Of a DNA stretch of 64,000 bases, positions 53,054 through 62,301 are shown piece by piece. Source of the DNA: Granulosicoccus sp045106195 (GTDB lineage Bacteria; Pseudomonadota; Gammaproteobacteria; Granulosicoccales; Granulosicoccaceae); contig JBGCEH010000058.1 of NCBI GenBank assembly GCA_045106195.1, forward strand, positions 1 to 64,000. The letters run 5' to 3'. The first letter of the stretch is position 1, and every line of letters starts with the position of its first letter. Under the pieces are notes generated by a model. That model was not told the origin of the DNA and made no database searches. It worked only from the letters and a program-made list of their open reading frames with translations. A program made the translations under genes and the position numbers.

Positions 53054-54538
53054 ATGATCAAACCGCTGCTGTTAAGCATTGACCAGGGAACTACCAGCTC
53101 ACGCGCGATGCTGTTCGAGAAGGACGGCAGCACCTTTTCAATGGCGCAGCGTGAATTCCGGCAGTTCTTCCCACAATCAGGCTGGGTGGAGCACGATCCC
53201 GAGGAGATTTGGGAATCCACGCTGGATGTCTGCAAGCAGGCCCTGGCCAGAGCATCCGCCAGCAATCGACCGGTTGCGGCCATTGGTATAACCAATCAGC
53301 GTGAGACGACTCTGGTATGGGAGCGCAAGACCGGAAAACCCATTCACAAGGCAATCGTGTGGCAAGACCGACGAACCGCTGATACCTGTCGCAAACTGCA
53401 GGCTCAAGGACACGGCGACATTGTCACTACCAAGACTGGGTTGCTATTGGATCCGTACTTTTCCGGTACTAAAATCGGCTGGATCCTCGACAACGTTGAC
53501 GGTGCGCGTGACAAGGCGGAGCGCGGAGAACTCGCATTCGGCACCGTAGACACCTTCCTAATATGGCGCCTCACCAGCGGCCGTGTACATGCTACTGACG
53601 CCACCAACGCTTGCAGGACATTACTTTTCAATATCAGAACGAATGACTGGGACAAAGAACTGTGCGACATGCTCGGTGTACCGATGTCGATGTTGCCTGA
53701 GGTCCATGACTGCGCGGCAGATTTTTGCACCACCGATAAAAGCGTGTTAGGCGTGGAACTGAAAGTCGCAGGTGTTGCGGGTGATCAGCATGCCGCCTCC
53801 ATCGGGCAGGTGTGCTTTGCACCAGGGATGATCAAAAGCACCTACGGTACCGGTTGTTTCATGATGTTGAACACCGGCACCAGCCCCATCGCCTCAACCA
53901 ACAAACTGCTGACCACTCTCGCCTATCGGCTCGATGGCACCACCACGTATGCCATAGAAGGGTCCATCTTCGTCGCTGGCGCTGCCGTTCAATGGCTGCG
54001 CGACGGACTTGGCATCATCGACTCCGCAGAGCAAACGCAGACCATGGCCGAGAGTATCGATGGGAATCAGGGCGTCTATCTGGTCCCTGCATTCACGGGC
54101 ATGGGCGCACCCTATTGGGATGCCGACGCGCGCGGTGCATTGTACGGGCTGACTCGCGATTCCGGCCCCGCCGCCATCACTCGGGCAGCGCTGGAATCGG
54201 TGTGCTACCAGACGATGGACCTGCTCAATGCCATACGTTCTGATGGCGCAGCAATCAGCACCGTACGTGTCGACGGCGGCATGGTCAAGAACGACTGGCT
54301 AAGTCAGTATCTTGCCAATGTTCTGGATATCCCCGTTGAACGTCCCATGCAGACTGAAACAACAGCACTGGGTGCTGCCTATTTGGCAGGCTTGCAGGTC
54401 GGTGTTTATGACTCGCTGGACGATCTTGGAGCCAACTGGGTACAGGAAAAAGCATTCATACCCACCATGAGCGATGAGCAGCGTCAGCAAGTAACCGAAG
54501 GCTGGGCAGATGCGGTGCGTCGCACCAGAAGCATTTGA
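53054..54538 (+). CDS. glpK: Glycerol kinase GlpK
   Basis: 494 residues, full length. Phosphorylates glycerol to glycerol-3-phosphate with ATP, trapping glycerol delivered by the importer. FGGY features: LSIDQGTTSSRAMLF at residues 5-19, TNQRETTLVWERKTG near 80, AIVWQDRRTAD near 98, KTGLLLDPYFSGTK near 128, GDQHAASIGQ near 243, KSTYGTGCFM near 260, and the ATP-binding VDGGMVKNDWLSQYLANVL near 405. Divergent from glpR through the operator region; a short hairpin terminator follows. Confidence 0.97.
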   Translation: MIKPLLLSIDQGTTSSRAMLFEKDGSTFSMAQREFRQFFPQSGWVEHDPEEIWESTLDVCKQALARASASNRPVAAIGITNQRETTLVWERKTGKPIHKAIVWQDRRTADTCRKLQAQGHGDIVTTKTGLLLDPYFSGTKIGWILDNVDGARDKAERGELAFGTVDTFLIWRLTSGRVHATDATNACRTLLFNIRTNDWDKELCDMLGVPMSMLPEVHDCAADFCTTDKSVLGVELKVAGVAGDQHAASIGQVCFAPGMIKSTYGTGCFMMLNTGTSPIASTNKLLTTLAYRLDGTTTYAIEGSIFVAGAAVQWLRDGLGIIDSAEQTQTMAESIDGNQGVYLVPAFTGMGAPYWDADARGALYGLTRDSGPAAITRAALESVCYQTMDLLNAIRSDGAAISTVRVDGGMVKNDWLSQYLANVLDIPVERPMQTETTALGAAYLAGLQVGVYDSLDDLGANWVQEKAFIPTMSDEQRQQVTEGWADAVRRTRSI

Positions 54539-54546
54539 GAGCAGTG

Positions 54547-54566
54547 GCTGCATGCGCAGCGTTTTT
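54547..54566 (+). terminator. Intrinsic terminator after glpK
   Basis: Eight bases past the glpK stop codon, GCTGC-ATGC-GCAGC forms a GC-rich 5-bp stem with a 4-base loop, followed directly by GTTTTT. Short but well placed between convergent glpK and ybiT. Confidence 0.5.
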
Positions 54567-54595
54567 ATCGCGTTGCGCAAACCTTCCGCGGCTCA

Positions 54596-56206
54596 CTAAA
54601 AATTGGCCGCTTTGGCTTCCAGTCGCTGGCTGGCCAGATACTCATCATAGGTACCGGAAAAGCTGATCAATCGCTGATCTTCTATTTCAATAATCTGTGT
54701 AGCCAGCGATGAGACGAACTCTCTGTCGTGGCTGACGAAGATAATGGTACCTTCATAGTTTTCCAACGCAAGGTTCAGTGATTCGATGGCCTCCATGTCC
54801 ATGTGATTGGTTGGCTCATCAAGCACCATTACGTTGGGAGAGGTCATCATCAACTTGCCGAAGATCAAGCGGTTTTTCTCCCCACCGGAACAGACCTGAA
54901 CGCGCTTTTCGAAGTCACCGGAGGAGAACAGCAACTGGCCAAGAATGGCCCGTACAATCTGATCGTTATGCGAAGGTTTTCGCCATTGGCTCATCCAGTC
55001 GAACAAAGTGAAGTTATTAGCAAACTCTTCTGTGTTGTCTTGCGGGCAATAGCCAATGGCAGCATTTTCCGACCACTGCATTTTTCCCTTGAGGGGCTGG
55101 AGCTCATCGAGCATACAGCGTAGAAGGGTTGTCTTTCCGACACCGTTTTCACCAATGATGGCCAGTCGTGAACCGGCTTCCAACATGAGATTGCCTTTTT
55201 CGAACAAAAGCTCATCGTCAAAACCCATCGACAGATTCTCTATGGTCAAGGCTTGCCGAAACAGTTTTTTCTCCTGCGCAAATCGAATATAAGGACTGAT
55301 CCTGCTCGATCGCTTGATGTCAGCAAGCTGAATCTTGTCCAGCTTCCTGGCTCGTGACGTTGCCTGTTTTGCCTTTGATGCGTTGGCCGAGAAGCGACTG
55401 ACAAATTGCTGAAGATCTGCGATTTCCGCTTTCTTCTTGTTGTTTTCCGAGTGCAGTAATTCTCTGGCAGCTGTTGATGCAATCATGAAGTCATCATAGT
55501 TGCCGGGGTACAGGCGCAGCTCGCCGTAGTCAATATCCGCTGTATGCGTACACACTGAATTAAGAAAGTGACGATCGTGAGAGATCATGATCATCGTGCT
55601 TTTCTGTTGGCGCAGTACGCCTTCAAGCCAGCGAATAGCGTTGATATCCAGGTTGTTGGTAGGCTCATCAAGCAACAGGATGTCAGGGGAGGAGAACAGG
55701 GCCTGAGCCAGCAACACTCTGAGTTTCCAGCCAGGAGCAACTTCGCTCATCAGGCCGGTATGCAATGATTCCTCGATACCTGCGCCACTCAGGAACTCAC
55801 CAGCACGACTTTCAGCGGTATAGCCGTCCATTTCAGCGAACTCTACTTCAAGCTCTGCCACACGCATGCCATCATCTTCTGTCATCTCCGGAAGGGCATA
55901 AAGGCGATCGCGTTCCTGCTTCACCGTCCACAGCTCCTGATGTCCCATGATGACAGTGTCAATAACCGTGTATTGCTCGAAAGCAAACTGATCCTGATTA
56001 AGCTTGCCAATACGCTCATTTGGCGTCACCGATACATTCCCGGCTGTCGGCTCAAGCGTACCCGCCAGAATGTTCATGAACGTGGACTTACCACACCCGT
56101 TGGCACCGATAAGCCCGTAGCGATTGCCATCGCCGAATTTTACAGAAATGTTTTCGAACAGGGGCTTGGAGCCAAACTGAATAGTGACGTTTGCAGCAGA
56201 GATCAA
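54596..56206 (-). CDS. ybiT: ABC-F ATPase, YbiT type
   Basis: 536 residues, two ABC domains in one chain and no membrane part, so a ribosome-associated ABC-F protein. First Walker A GANGCGKST near residue 37; second GENGVGKTT near 350. The first signature is replaced by SEVAPGWKLRVLLAQAL, a YbiT subgroup mark, while the second is CSGGEKNRL. Both Walker B sites read LDEPTN with the catalytic Glu. The linker (about 240-300) is rich in charged residues (SKAKQATSRARKLDKI), as in the P-site tRNA interaction motif. YbiT is proposed to resolve stalled or stress-state ribosomes. Confidence 0.93.
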   Translation of the reverse strand: MISAANVTIQFGSKPLFENISVKFGDGNRYGLIGANGCGKSTFMNILAGTLEPTAGNVSVTPNERIGKLNQDQFAFEQYTVIDTVIMGHQELWTVKQERDRLYALPEMTEDDGMRVAELEVEFAEMDGYTAESRAGEFLSGAGIEESLHTGLMSEVAPGWKLRVLLAQALFSSPDILLLDEPTNNLDINAIRWLEGVLRQQKSTMIMISHDRHFLNSVCTHTADIDYGELRLYPGNYDDFMIASTAARELLHSENNKKKAEIADLQQFVSRFSANASKAKQATSRARKLDKIQLADIKRSSRISPYIRFAQEKKLFRQALTIENLSMGFDDELLFEKGNLMLEAGSRLAIIGENGVGKTTLLRCMLDELQPLKGKMQWSENAAIGYCPQDNTEEFANNFTLFDWMSQWRKPSHNDQIVRAILGQLLFSSGDFEKRVQVCSGGEKNRLIFGKLMMTSPNVMVLDEPTNHMDMEAIESLNLALENYEGTIIFVSHDREFVSSLATQIIEIEDQRLISFSGTYDEYLASQRLEAKAANF

Positions 56207-56343
56207 GGGTATAACTCAACGTTGAGCACGCAGCTAAGTGCGGGCTGGTTGGACAACTCGTAAGTCTAGCATTTGCATACCTTTACCCTTGCCGCCCGTT
56301 GGCAAGAGTGCTGTGCTTGTCACAACACCAATAAGGAGATCGA

Positions 56344-56403
56344 GTGCTTATGACACGTAACAAGCGTGTAAAAGCGCTTAGAGCCAGATTTCTGCCGCGA
56401 TAA
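56344..56403 (+). CDS. Possible 19-residue basic peptide
   Basis: Between the divergently placed ends of ybiT and dbpA, a perfect Shine-Dalgarno AAGGAG (56333-56338) is followed after five bases by GTG and, two codons later, by ATG in the same frame. The frame encodes VLMTRNKRVKALRARFLPR and stops at TAA 56401-56403. Nine of 19 residues are Arg or Lys. It could be a leader peptide or a small ribosome- or RNA-binding protein, or chance. I do not recognise it. Confidence 0.3.
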   Translation: MLMTRNKRVKALRARFLPR

Positions 56404-56471
56404 GAGCCTGTAAGAACCCAACACAGACCGTGCAGGCGGCGCGCAGCCATTCAAACGAGGAACTACTGACG

Positions 56472-57863
56472 CTACTGCAGTATTCTTGCCCGAACTTTCT
56501 GGCGCTTTATTTTTCCGTTTGACAGGATGTCCAAAGCCACGTTGGCCTTGTCGAAAGACACAGCCACAAACGCCAGCTTGGCAAGCACCGTTATCTTCCC
56601 GATATCATCGTTGGTCAACGCAGACCCCGCTGTCAGAGCTCCCACAATATCGCCGGGGCGAATCTTGTCTTTCTTGCCAGCGTTGATATTCAGAGTCACC
56701 GTCGATGGCTGCACTGGCTTGGCATTGTCGTGGCTTGATGCTTTCAATTCACCAAATTTGATTTCAAGCTTCAAAAAGCGTTCCAACGCGCGAATATGAT
56801 GGACTTCGTCAGGATCGACCAGAGTAATGGCAAGCCCTTCAAGACCGGCTCTGCCCGTGCGACCGATGCGATGTAGATGCGTCTCAGGGTCTGGGGAAGC
56901 ATCGTAGTTAATCACCGCTGAAAGCGCACTGATGTCCAGACCTCGAGCCGCCACATCCGTTGCCACCAGAAACGACAGGCTCTTGTTAGCAAACAGTATC
57001 AGCGCCTCATCCCGCTCGCGTTGATCAAGATCACCATGCAATGATCGCGCGTGCATGCCACGCTGACGCAATGTGTCACACACCGCTTGCGCCTGATCCT
57101 TTCGGTTACAGAAAATAATGGCGTTTTCCGGTTGATATTTTCCGATTGCCCGAAAAAGACTTTCCATTTTTTGCGCTTTGGTGGCAAATACAAACATCTG
57201 CTCTATGTGAGCCGCGGTATTGGTTGCAGCAATGCGCACCTCTACCGGGTTAGTCTGAACGCTCCGACTGATGCTCGCGATTTCATCAGGATAAGTGGCC
57301 GAGAATAGAAGGGTTTGCCGACTATCATTAATACCATGCAATATCAGCATGATGTCATCGTAGAACCCCATATCCAGCATCCTGTCCGCTTCGTCCAGAA
57401 CAAGGGTTTGCACGTTCGAAATATCCAGAGTGTGTTTCTCGAGGTGTTTCTTGAGGCGCCCGGGCGTGCCAACCACCACATGCGGACTACGTTTGAGCGA
57501 GGTCAGCTGATCATGTATGGGTTTGCCCCCGCACAGGGTCAATACTCTGGTATTGGCCAACGCGCTGGCAAGCCTGCGAATCTCTGCAGCCACCTGCTCG
57601 CTTAGTTCGCGTGTCGGGCATATGATCAGCGCCTGAGTTTCAAAAACCGAGATATCCAGTTTGTTCAGCAGGCCGATGGCAAAAGCCGCCGTTTTGCCAC
57701 TACCCGTCTCAGCTTGTGCAATCAGGTCACGACCCTCAAGGATCGCCGCCGCAGATTGCGACTGGATAGGCGTCATCTGCACGTAGTTTACGGCACTTAA
57801 AGCCTGCAACAGCTCAGGCCTTATGGGGAGTGAGCTGAACGCATCCGGTGTTTCGATAGTCAT
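56472..57863 (-). CDS. dbpA: ATP-dependent RNA helicase DbpA
   Basis: About 463 residues from ATG 57863 (a TTG at 57905 would add 14). DEAD-box core: Q motif YVQMTPIQSQS near 28, Walker A AETGSGKT near 50, DEAD box VLDEADRMLDMGF near 155, SAT near 187, VATDVAARGLDI near 305 and HRIGRTGRAG near 330. The C-terminal domain (about 390-463; TLNINAGKKDKIRPGDIVGAL) is the DbpA RNA-binding domain that recognises hairpin 92 of 23S rRNA. It assists large-subunit assembly. Confidence 0.95.
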   Translation of the reverse strand: MTIETPDAFSSLPIRPELLQALSAVNYVQMTPIQSQSAAAILEGRDLIAQAETGSGKTAAFAIGLLNKLDISVFETQALIICPTRELSEQVAAEIRRLASALANTRVLTLCGGKPIHDQLTSLKRSPHVVVGTPGRLKKHLEKHTLDISNVQTLVLDEADRMLDMGFYDDIMLILHGINDSRQTLLFSATYPDEIASISRSVQTNPVEVRIAATNTAAHIEQMFVFATKAQKMESLFRAIGKYQPENAIIFCNRKDQAQAVCDTLRQRGMHARSLHGDLDQRERDEALILFANKSLSFLVATDVAARGLDISALSAVINYDASPDPETHLHRIGRTGRAGLEGLAITLVDPDEVHHIRALERFLKLEIKFGELKASSHDNAKPVQPSTVTLNINAGKKDKIRPGDIVGALTAGSALTNDDIGKITVLAKLAFVAVSFDKANVALDILSNGKIKRQKVRARILQ

Positions 57864-58326
57864 CGGATTTACTAAGACGTTAGGGATAGCTGGCCACTGT
57901 ACCAACGCTGGGCCACGACCGGGTGTAATAGCGGAACATTAGTTATCAAGTGCCAACACTCTCGCAACAGCAAGAAATTGTGCACCGTCCACTTGTGCCA
58001 ATATTACAAAAGCAGGAACCTTATGCACTCAGCGTTACCGGCATTGCCGCGAAAGCGGAAATCCCGAGCGCCTTTGAGTTGCGCGACAGCTTGCACCAGA
58101 TCAGCCATCGCCGAAGGGTATTGGACGTCGGCTGGATACACACGTTTTCCAGTGATTCGACCACTGCGCCTCAACCGATCATAACCAGCGAAGGAGGATC
58201 GGGTCCGCCGATTCCTGGTCTATCGATAGAGATTGACACTATTCTGCTAATTGCCCGCCAAAGAAAAAACCTGATCAGCGACGGCAATATGTGTCAGTAC
58301 GTGCCTTCGCCACACACAACGCTCGG
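57864..58326. other. Intergenic region, about 460 bp, with a degenerate REP-like hairpin
   Basis: Between dbpA (leftward) and the end of pelB (also leftward). At 58042-58062 the sequence CATTGCCGCGAAAGCGGAAAT is a degraded copy of the palindromic repeat class found at 4550 and 45509 (stem CCGC/GCGG, loop GAAA), placed where a terminator for the pel operon would be expected. The open frame on the plus strand across 57950-58330 has no ribosome binding site and no family look. No pelC-like frame exists here. Confidence 0.5.
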
Positions 58327-61300
58327 CTAGAAGTGATAGCGATACCCGATACCCAGTGACGTAAACGATCCCTTGCTCCGCGATACGCCCCGCGCATCGT
58401 GCCTGATAGAGAAACTCAGCTCGTCACCACCAAGCACACGAATTCCACCACCCCCCCCCAGTGACAGACCCAGCTCTTTCGATGGCCAGCTATGACCCAA
58501 CCGGGCATCCAGAAAATATCGTGGCCGATTGATCTGCGGAAATCCGCCGTTAACCGTACCTCTGGAAAGTGATGCACCTACGGATAGTCGCCGGGCTCGC
58601 TTTTGAAGAACGGAATTAACGGTGCTGCCATCACTGAGGGACAACTCATCCGGTAAATCAACACTTCGTTGATATCTGACTTGTCCTGCCTGAACACTGG
58701 CAGACCAGTTGTTACTGGCAAACTGACCACGTACACCTAATTCTGCCTGTCCGCCCAATCCATCGGCAAATCGCTCTCCCGACATGCGCGTATTAATCTG
58801 TGCCGCATCGGCTTGCAAGCGCAGGAACGGCAAACGCCCCAGACTGGCATCCACCATAGCACTGGCACGGTTGCGTCTGGCACCAAGATAAAGCTCGGCG
58901 GAGTCGGTCAACTGTTCCCTGTAGGCAAGCTCTGTCGAGTACAGACGTTTTTCATCGCGACTCCTCGTGAACCATGAAGCACTGCCATAGACACGTTCAT
59001 CCTCGCTCAACAATCCGGCAGTGATACGTCCGCCGCTGAGTCGGTTGCCGAAAAACAGCGACAGCGCCACCTCACCCAGCTCATCATCTTCATCATAGTT
59101 AAAGCTATCCGTGTTAAGCACCCGTTGCGACACATCAATTCCCAGACCCAAGGGGTATCGGATCAGGCTGTGTCGAACGCTGATGCCACGCACAGTTGTG
59201 GATACGCCGTCAATCTCACGCGTGTGCAATGATCCTGACACATAGCTGGGAAGCGTGTTGCGCAAGCTTGCATACTGTTCCGCAATAAGCTGAAACTCTG
59301 CCGGCGACACACGCGAATTCAAGGCATCGGGACGCAAGGCCTTCTGTGCCATGGCATAGGCTTCCCGATCGTTACCTAGCTGACGTAGCGCAAGAATATG
59401 ATTGCCAATCGACAATGGTCCACTGTTTTGCAAAATGGCTTTTATCGTCTCTGTGTCCTTGTCGTTAAGTGCTAACGCAAGACGTTGCCACAGAGGAGCC
59501 TGAATACGCTGACTGTGCAGGTTGGTCATAACGACACGCGCTTGTTCGTGTCGCTGCGTCGACATTAACCAGGAAATGGACAGATCTTCTCGCCAGATGA
59601 CATCGTTTGCATCGACCAGCTCACCCGATTGCAGCTCATCCATCAGTCGCTGTATCAACGCTTCGTTATGATTGGCACCGGAATAACGGGCTGCCAGTTG
59701 AGAGTACTGACGAAGCAAGAGCGATTGCTCCTCGGCGGCCCCCTCTGCTAACAGAGGCCTCAACTGAAACACCGTATATTCACGGACACTTCTGGCATCC
59801 GCAGCACGGCCGGCATATTCCAGTGCGTCGGCGTAGGTCAATAACATTCCATAATCGGTGTCAATCTGATCCAGCAACTTCTCAAACCAGGCGACACTGG
59901 TTGATGCTGCACCAAGTTCAAGGTAGCCAACGGCCATTGCCTGCCATAAACGCGGCTCATTCTCAGCCATCGCCTTGTGACGTTGCAAAGTGGCCTGCAA
60001 CCGGGCAGGGGGTGCGTCAGCAATGTCCAGCCAGAGCACACCTAGAATGGCATTGACATTTCTGGCATCAAGCTTGAGAGCTTGATCATACGCCTCTCTC
60101 GCCGCTGACGAGTCACCATTTTGCAACCGTATGCTGGCTAAATTCAGCCAGTAATCAGGCTCTGTCAGCAGCGCCGATGATGCCTCCCTGGCAGGATCAA
60201 ATTGGGCCAGCGTATCCTGATCGCCTCGTTTCAAGGCCAGCTGCATCGCTGACAAGGCAAAATACAATTGCCCGGTACCTTGCCACAAGTTCATGGCTTC
60301 CTTCAGGGCAACACGATCCTTACCTTGTGCTTCGAGGTCTTCCAGCGCGCGCCTGCCATACAACGAACGCATGTCCAGCTCTTCCAGTGTCTGGATACGC
60401 GGCTGCACCAATTGAGCAAGCCACGGCATATCGTATCGCCAGGCGATCTCCGCCAACAGTCGCAGCTGATAATCAGTGGCCTGAGATAACAGGGTGCTGC
60501 CTCGCAAATTTCTGGCGATGTCTGCCGCCTCATCGGGACGATCCATCCGCCACAGTAACTCCATGCGATAGACCGAAGCTTCACTGGATTTTCCATACAC
60601 ACTCGTGTAGAGATCCCATGCTTTCAAGCTATCTTCATAATATTTGTGCTTGTAGTTATGCATCGCCAATGTACGTTGCAGGAATGGCGACTGACCATGC
60701 ACCAGCATAATTTCGTTGAGTGCCCTGGATCCCTGATACGGCAGTCCTTCAAGCTCATACAAGGCAATAAGCTTTAACACATCATCGTCGTCAGGGTTTT
60801 CAAGCAAGGTGAGTTCACGCAACGCTCGTGCGGCACGAGCGCTCTGGAAGTTCGAGCTCGATAGCCGCACCACCTCCCTGAGAGCTTGCAACCGCAGTGA
60901 CTCGTTGCGCTGGTTGTCCGGATCTGACAACCACAGCCATTGTTCCGAAGCTTCTAACGGCTGACCATTCCATTCACTCACTCGCGCCAGTTGTTCACGC
61001 GCGTCAATATCTGCGGGAGACAAACGCACCGCCTCTCTGGCAGTTTCAAGTGCCAGAGGCAAATCCGCTGCGGCAAGAGCCAGCTCACCTTGCAAAGCCA
61101 GCAGATTCGTGTCACCGGGATTGAATGCCAGTCTCTGTGAATTCCATTCAAGTGCCGACTTTGTCTTTCCAAGCTGACGAGCCAGAATCACTCCACGGGC
61201 CAACTCCGGATCAAGAAGCTGGTCCTGAGCGGCCGTACGTGGTGACGCCAGTTGCTCAGTCAATTGTTGATGCACGCGATTGAATGCTTCCTGAGATTGA

Positions 61301-62301
61301 CCTGCAGCTACAAGAACACTGATGATTTCGCGCAAGTAACGCTTACGCTCGTTACCCTGCGACCGACTAGCCAATGAGTCAAGAAATACTGCTGCATCGG
61401 CGGGCCTGTTGGACGCCTGAGCCCAGGTGGAAGCTTTCTGCAACCAGTCAATGACATTAGCGTCATCCAGCAGCGCAAGTCGTGCATAGACTCGGTAGGC
61501 AACATCCGGACGTTCAACCGCGAGCAAGGCCCGCGCCATACGCTCCAGTTCAACACTCGTCAGATCACGTTTATTGATTAGACTATCAATAAGTACCTGT
61601 TGCTCCCCGCTACCTAACGGTAACTGGTTTAGCAGCAATAGCTTGATGTCGAACACATCCATGCCGTCATTTGCTGTAGCAATAGCCTCCTGATAACAAC
61701 GTGCTGCGCGCTCAGGCAGACCTCTTGCAGCCATGAACGTCCCGCACTGCACATAGATTACATCGGGCTGTACTTCTTCATGCGAAGCCAGAATACCGTA
61801 TAGCTCAAACGTCAATGCAGGCTCTTGAACCCGTTGACTCAATGCCACAGCTCGTTCAAGCACCTCCATTGTGTACAGGTGCTTCTGAATAGCCACACGA
61901 CGCAACACGGCAGTCAGCTCTTGTGGGGACTGCACTGCAGCCAACTCCAGATCGATGAGTGCCCGCGCATCCGTATCCATGTCAAGAGCCGGTAACTGGC
62001 TTAACATTAGCTGCGCCTCATGGCTTCGCTCAGCACGCAACAAGGCAAGGATAATCTTGACGACTTCGTTATCGCTGATATCCCCCGAGGCATTCTTGGC
62101 TTTGATATATGCCAGATCAAGCTCATCCAGTTCGAGTCCGGCTTCTTCAGATACCTCTGCCTTGTCCAGCCATTCGAGCACAGAGTTCCCCGGAATACTG
62201 GCAGGTCTTAGCCAGAAGAACGCAAGCGCGAAAGCACCGGCCAGCAAGACCAATCCGAGAGGTCCTACCAGTCGCTCACGCCGGACAGTTGAGGGTGACA
62301 T
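58327..62301 (-). CDS. pelB: PelB: TPR scaffold and outer-membrane barrel for Pel export
   Basis: About 1324 residues from ATG 62301, which overlaps the end of pelA by 26 bases. One N-terminal membrane helix (12-30), a very long helical TPR-type region (40-980, for example ALTFELYGILASHEEVQPDV and DARNVNAILGVLWLDIAD), then a beta-barrel (about 1010-1324) with alternating aromatic strands and a terminal phenylalanine (GIGYRYHF) for BAM recognition. This is the PelB plan: TPRs guide the deacetylase PelA and the barrel exports the polymer. It is longer than the 1193-residue Pseudomonas protein, mostly in the TPR part. Confidence 0.88.
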   Translation of the reverse strand: MSPSTVRRERLVGPLGLVLLAGAFALAFFWLRPASIPGNSVLEWLDKAEVSEEAGLELDELDLAYIKAKNASGDISDNEVVKIILALLRAERSHEAQLMLSQLPALDMDTDARALIDLELAAVQSPQELTAVLRRVAIQKHLYTMEVLERAVALSQRVQEPALTFELYGILASHEEVQPDVIYVQCGTFMAARGLPERAARCYQEAIATANDGMDVFDIKLLLLNQLPLGSGEQQVLIDSLINKRDLTSVELERMARALLAVERPDVAYRVYARLALLDDANVIDWLQKASTWAQASNRPADAAVFLDSLASRSQGNERKRYLREIISVLVAAGQSQEAFNRVHQQLTEQLASPRTAAQDQLLDPELARGVILARQLGKTKSALEWNSQRLAFNPGDTNLLALQGELALAAADLPLALETAREAVRLSPADIDAREQLARVSEWNGQPLEASEQWLWLSDPDNQRNESLRLQALREVVRLSSSNFQSARAARALRELTLLENPDDDDVLKLIALYELEGLPYQGSRALNEIMLVHGQSPFLQRTLAMHNYKHKYYEDSLKAWDLYTSVYGKSSEASVYRMELLWRMDRPDEAADIARNLRGSTLLSQATDYQLRLLAEIAWRYDMPWLAQLVQPRIQTLEELDMRSLYGRRALEDLEAQGKDRVALKEAMNLWQGTGQLYFALSAMQLALKRGDQDTLAQFDPAREASSALLTEPDYWLNLASIRLQNGDSSAAREAYDQALKLDARNVNAILGVLWLDIADAPPARLQATLQRHKAMAENEPRLWQAMAVGYLELGAASTSVAWFEKLLDQIDTDYGMLLTYADALEYAGRAADARSVREYTVFQLRPLLAEGAAEEQSLLLRQYSQLAARYSGANHNEALIQRLMDELQSGELVDANDVIWREDLSISWLMSTQRHEQARVVMTNLHSQRIQAPLWQRLALALNDKDTETIKAILQNSGPLSIGNHILALRQLGNDREAYAMAQKALRPDALNSRVSPAEFQLIAEQYASLRNTLPSYVSGSLHTREIDGVSTTVRGISVRHSLIRYPLGLGIDVSQRVLNTDSFNYDEDDELGEVALSLFFGNRLSGGRITAGLLSEDERVYGSASWFTRSRDEKRLYSTELAYREQLTDSAELYLGARRNRASAMVDASLGRLPFLRLQADAAQINTRMSGERFADGLGGQAELGVRGQFASNNWSASVQAGQVRYQRSVDLPDELSLSDGSTVNSVLQKRARRLSVGASLSRGTVNGGFPQINRPRYFLDARLGHSWPSKELGLSLGGGGGIRVLGGDELSFSIRHDARGVSRSKGSFTSLGIGYRYHF

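Noticed and set aside
57950..58330. 126-codon plus-strand frame behind pelB
   Set aside because: No ribosome binding site, low-complexity look, and it contains the degraded REP-like hairpin.
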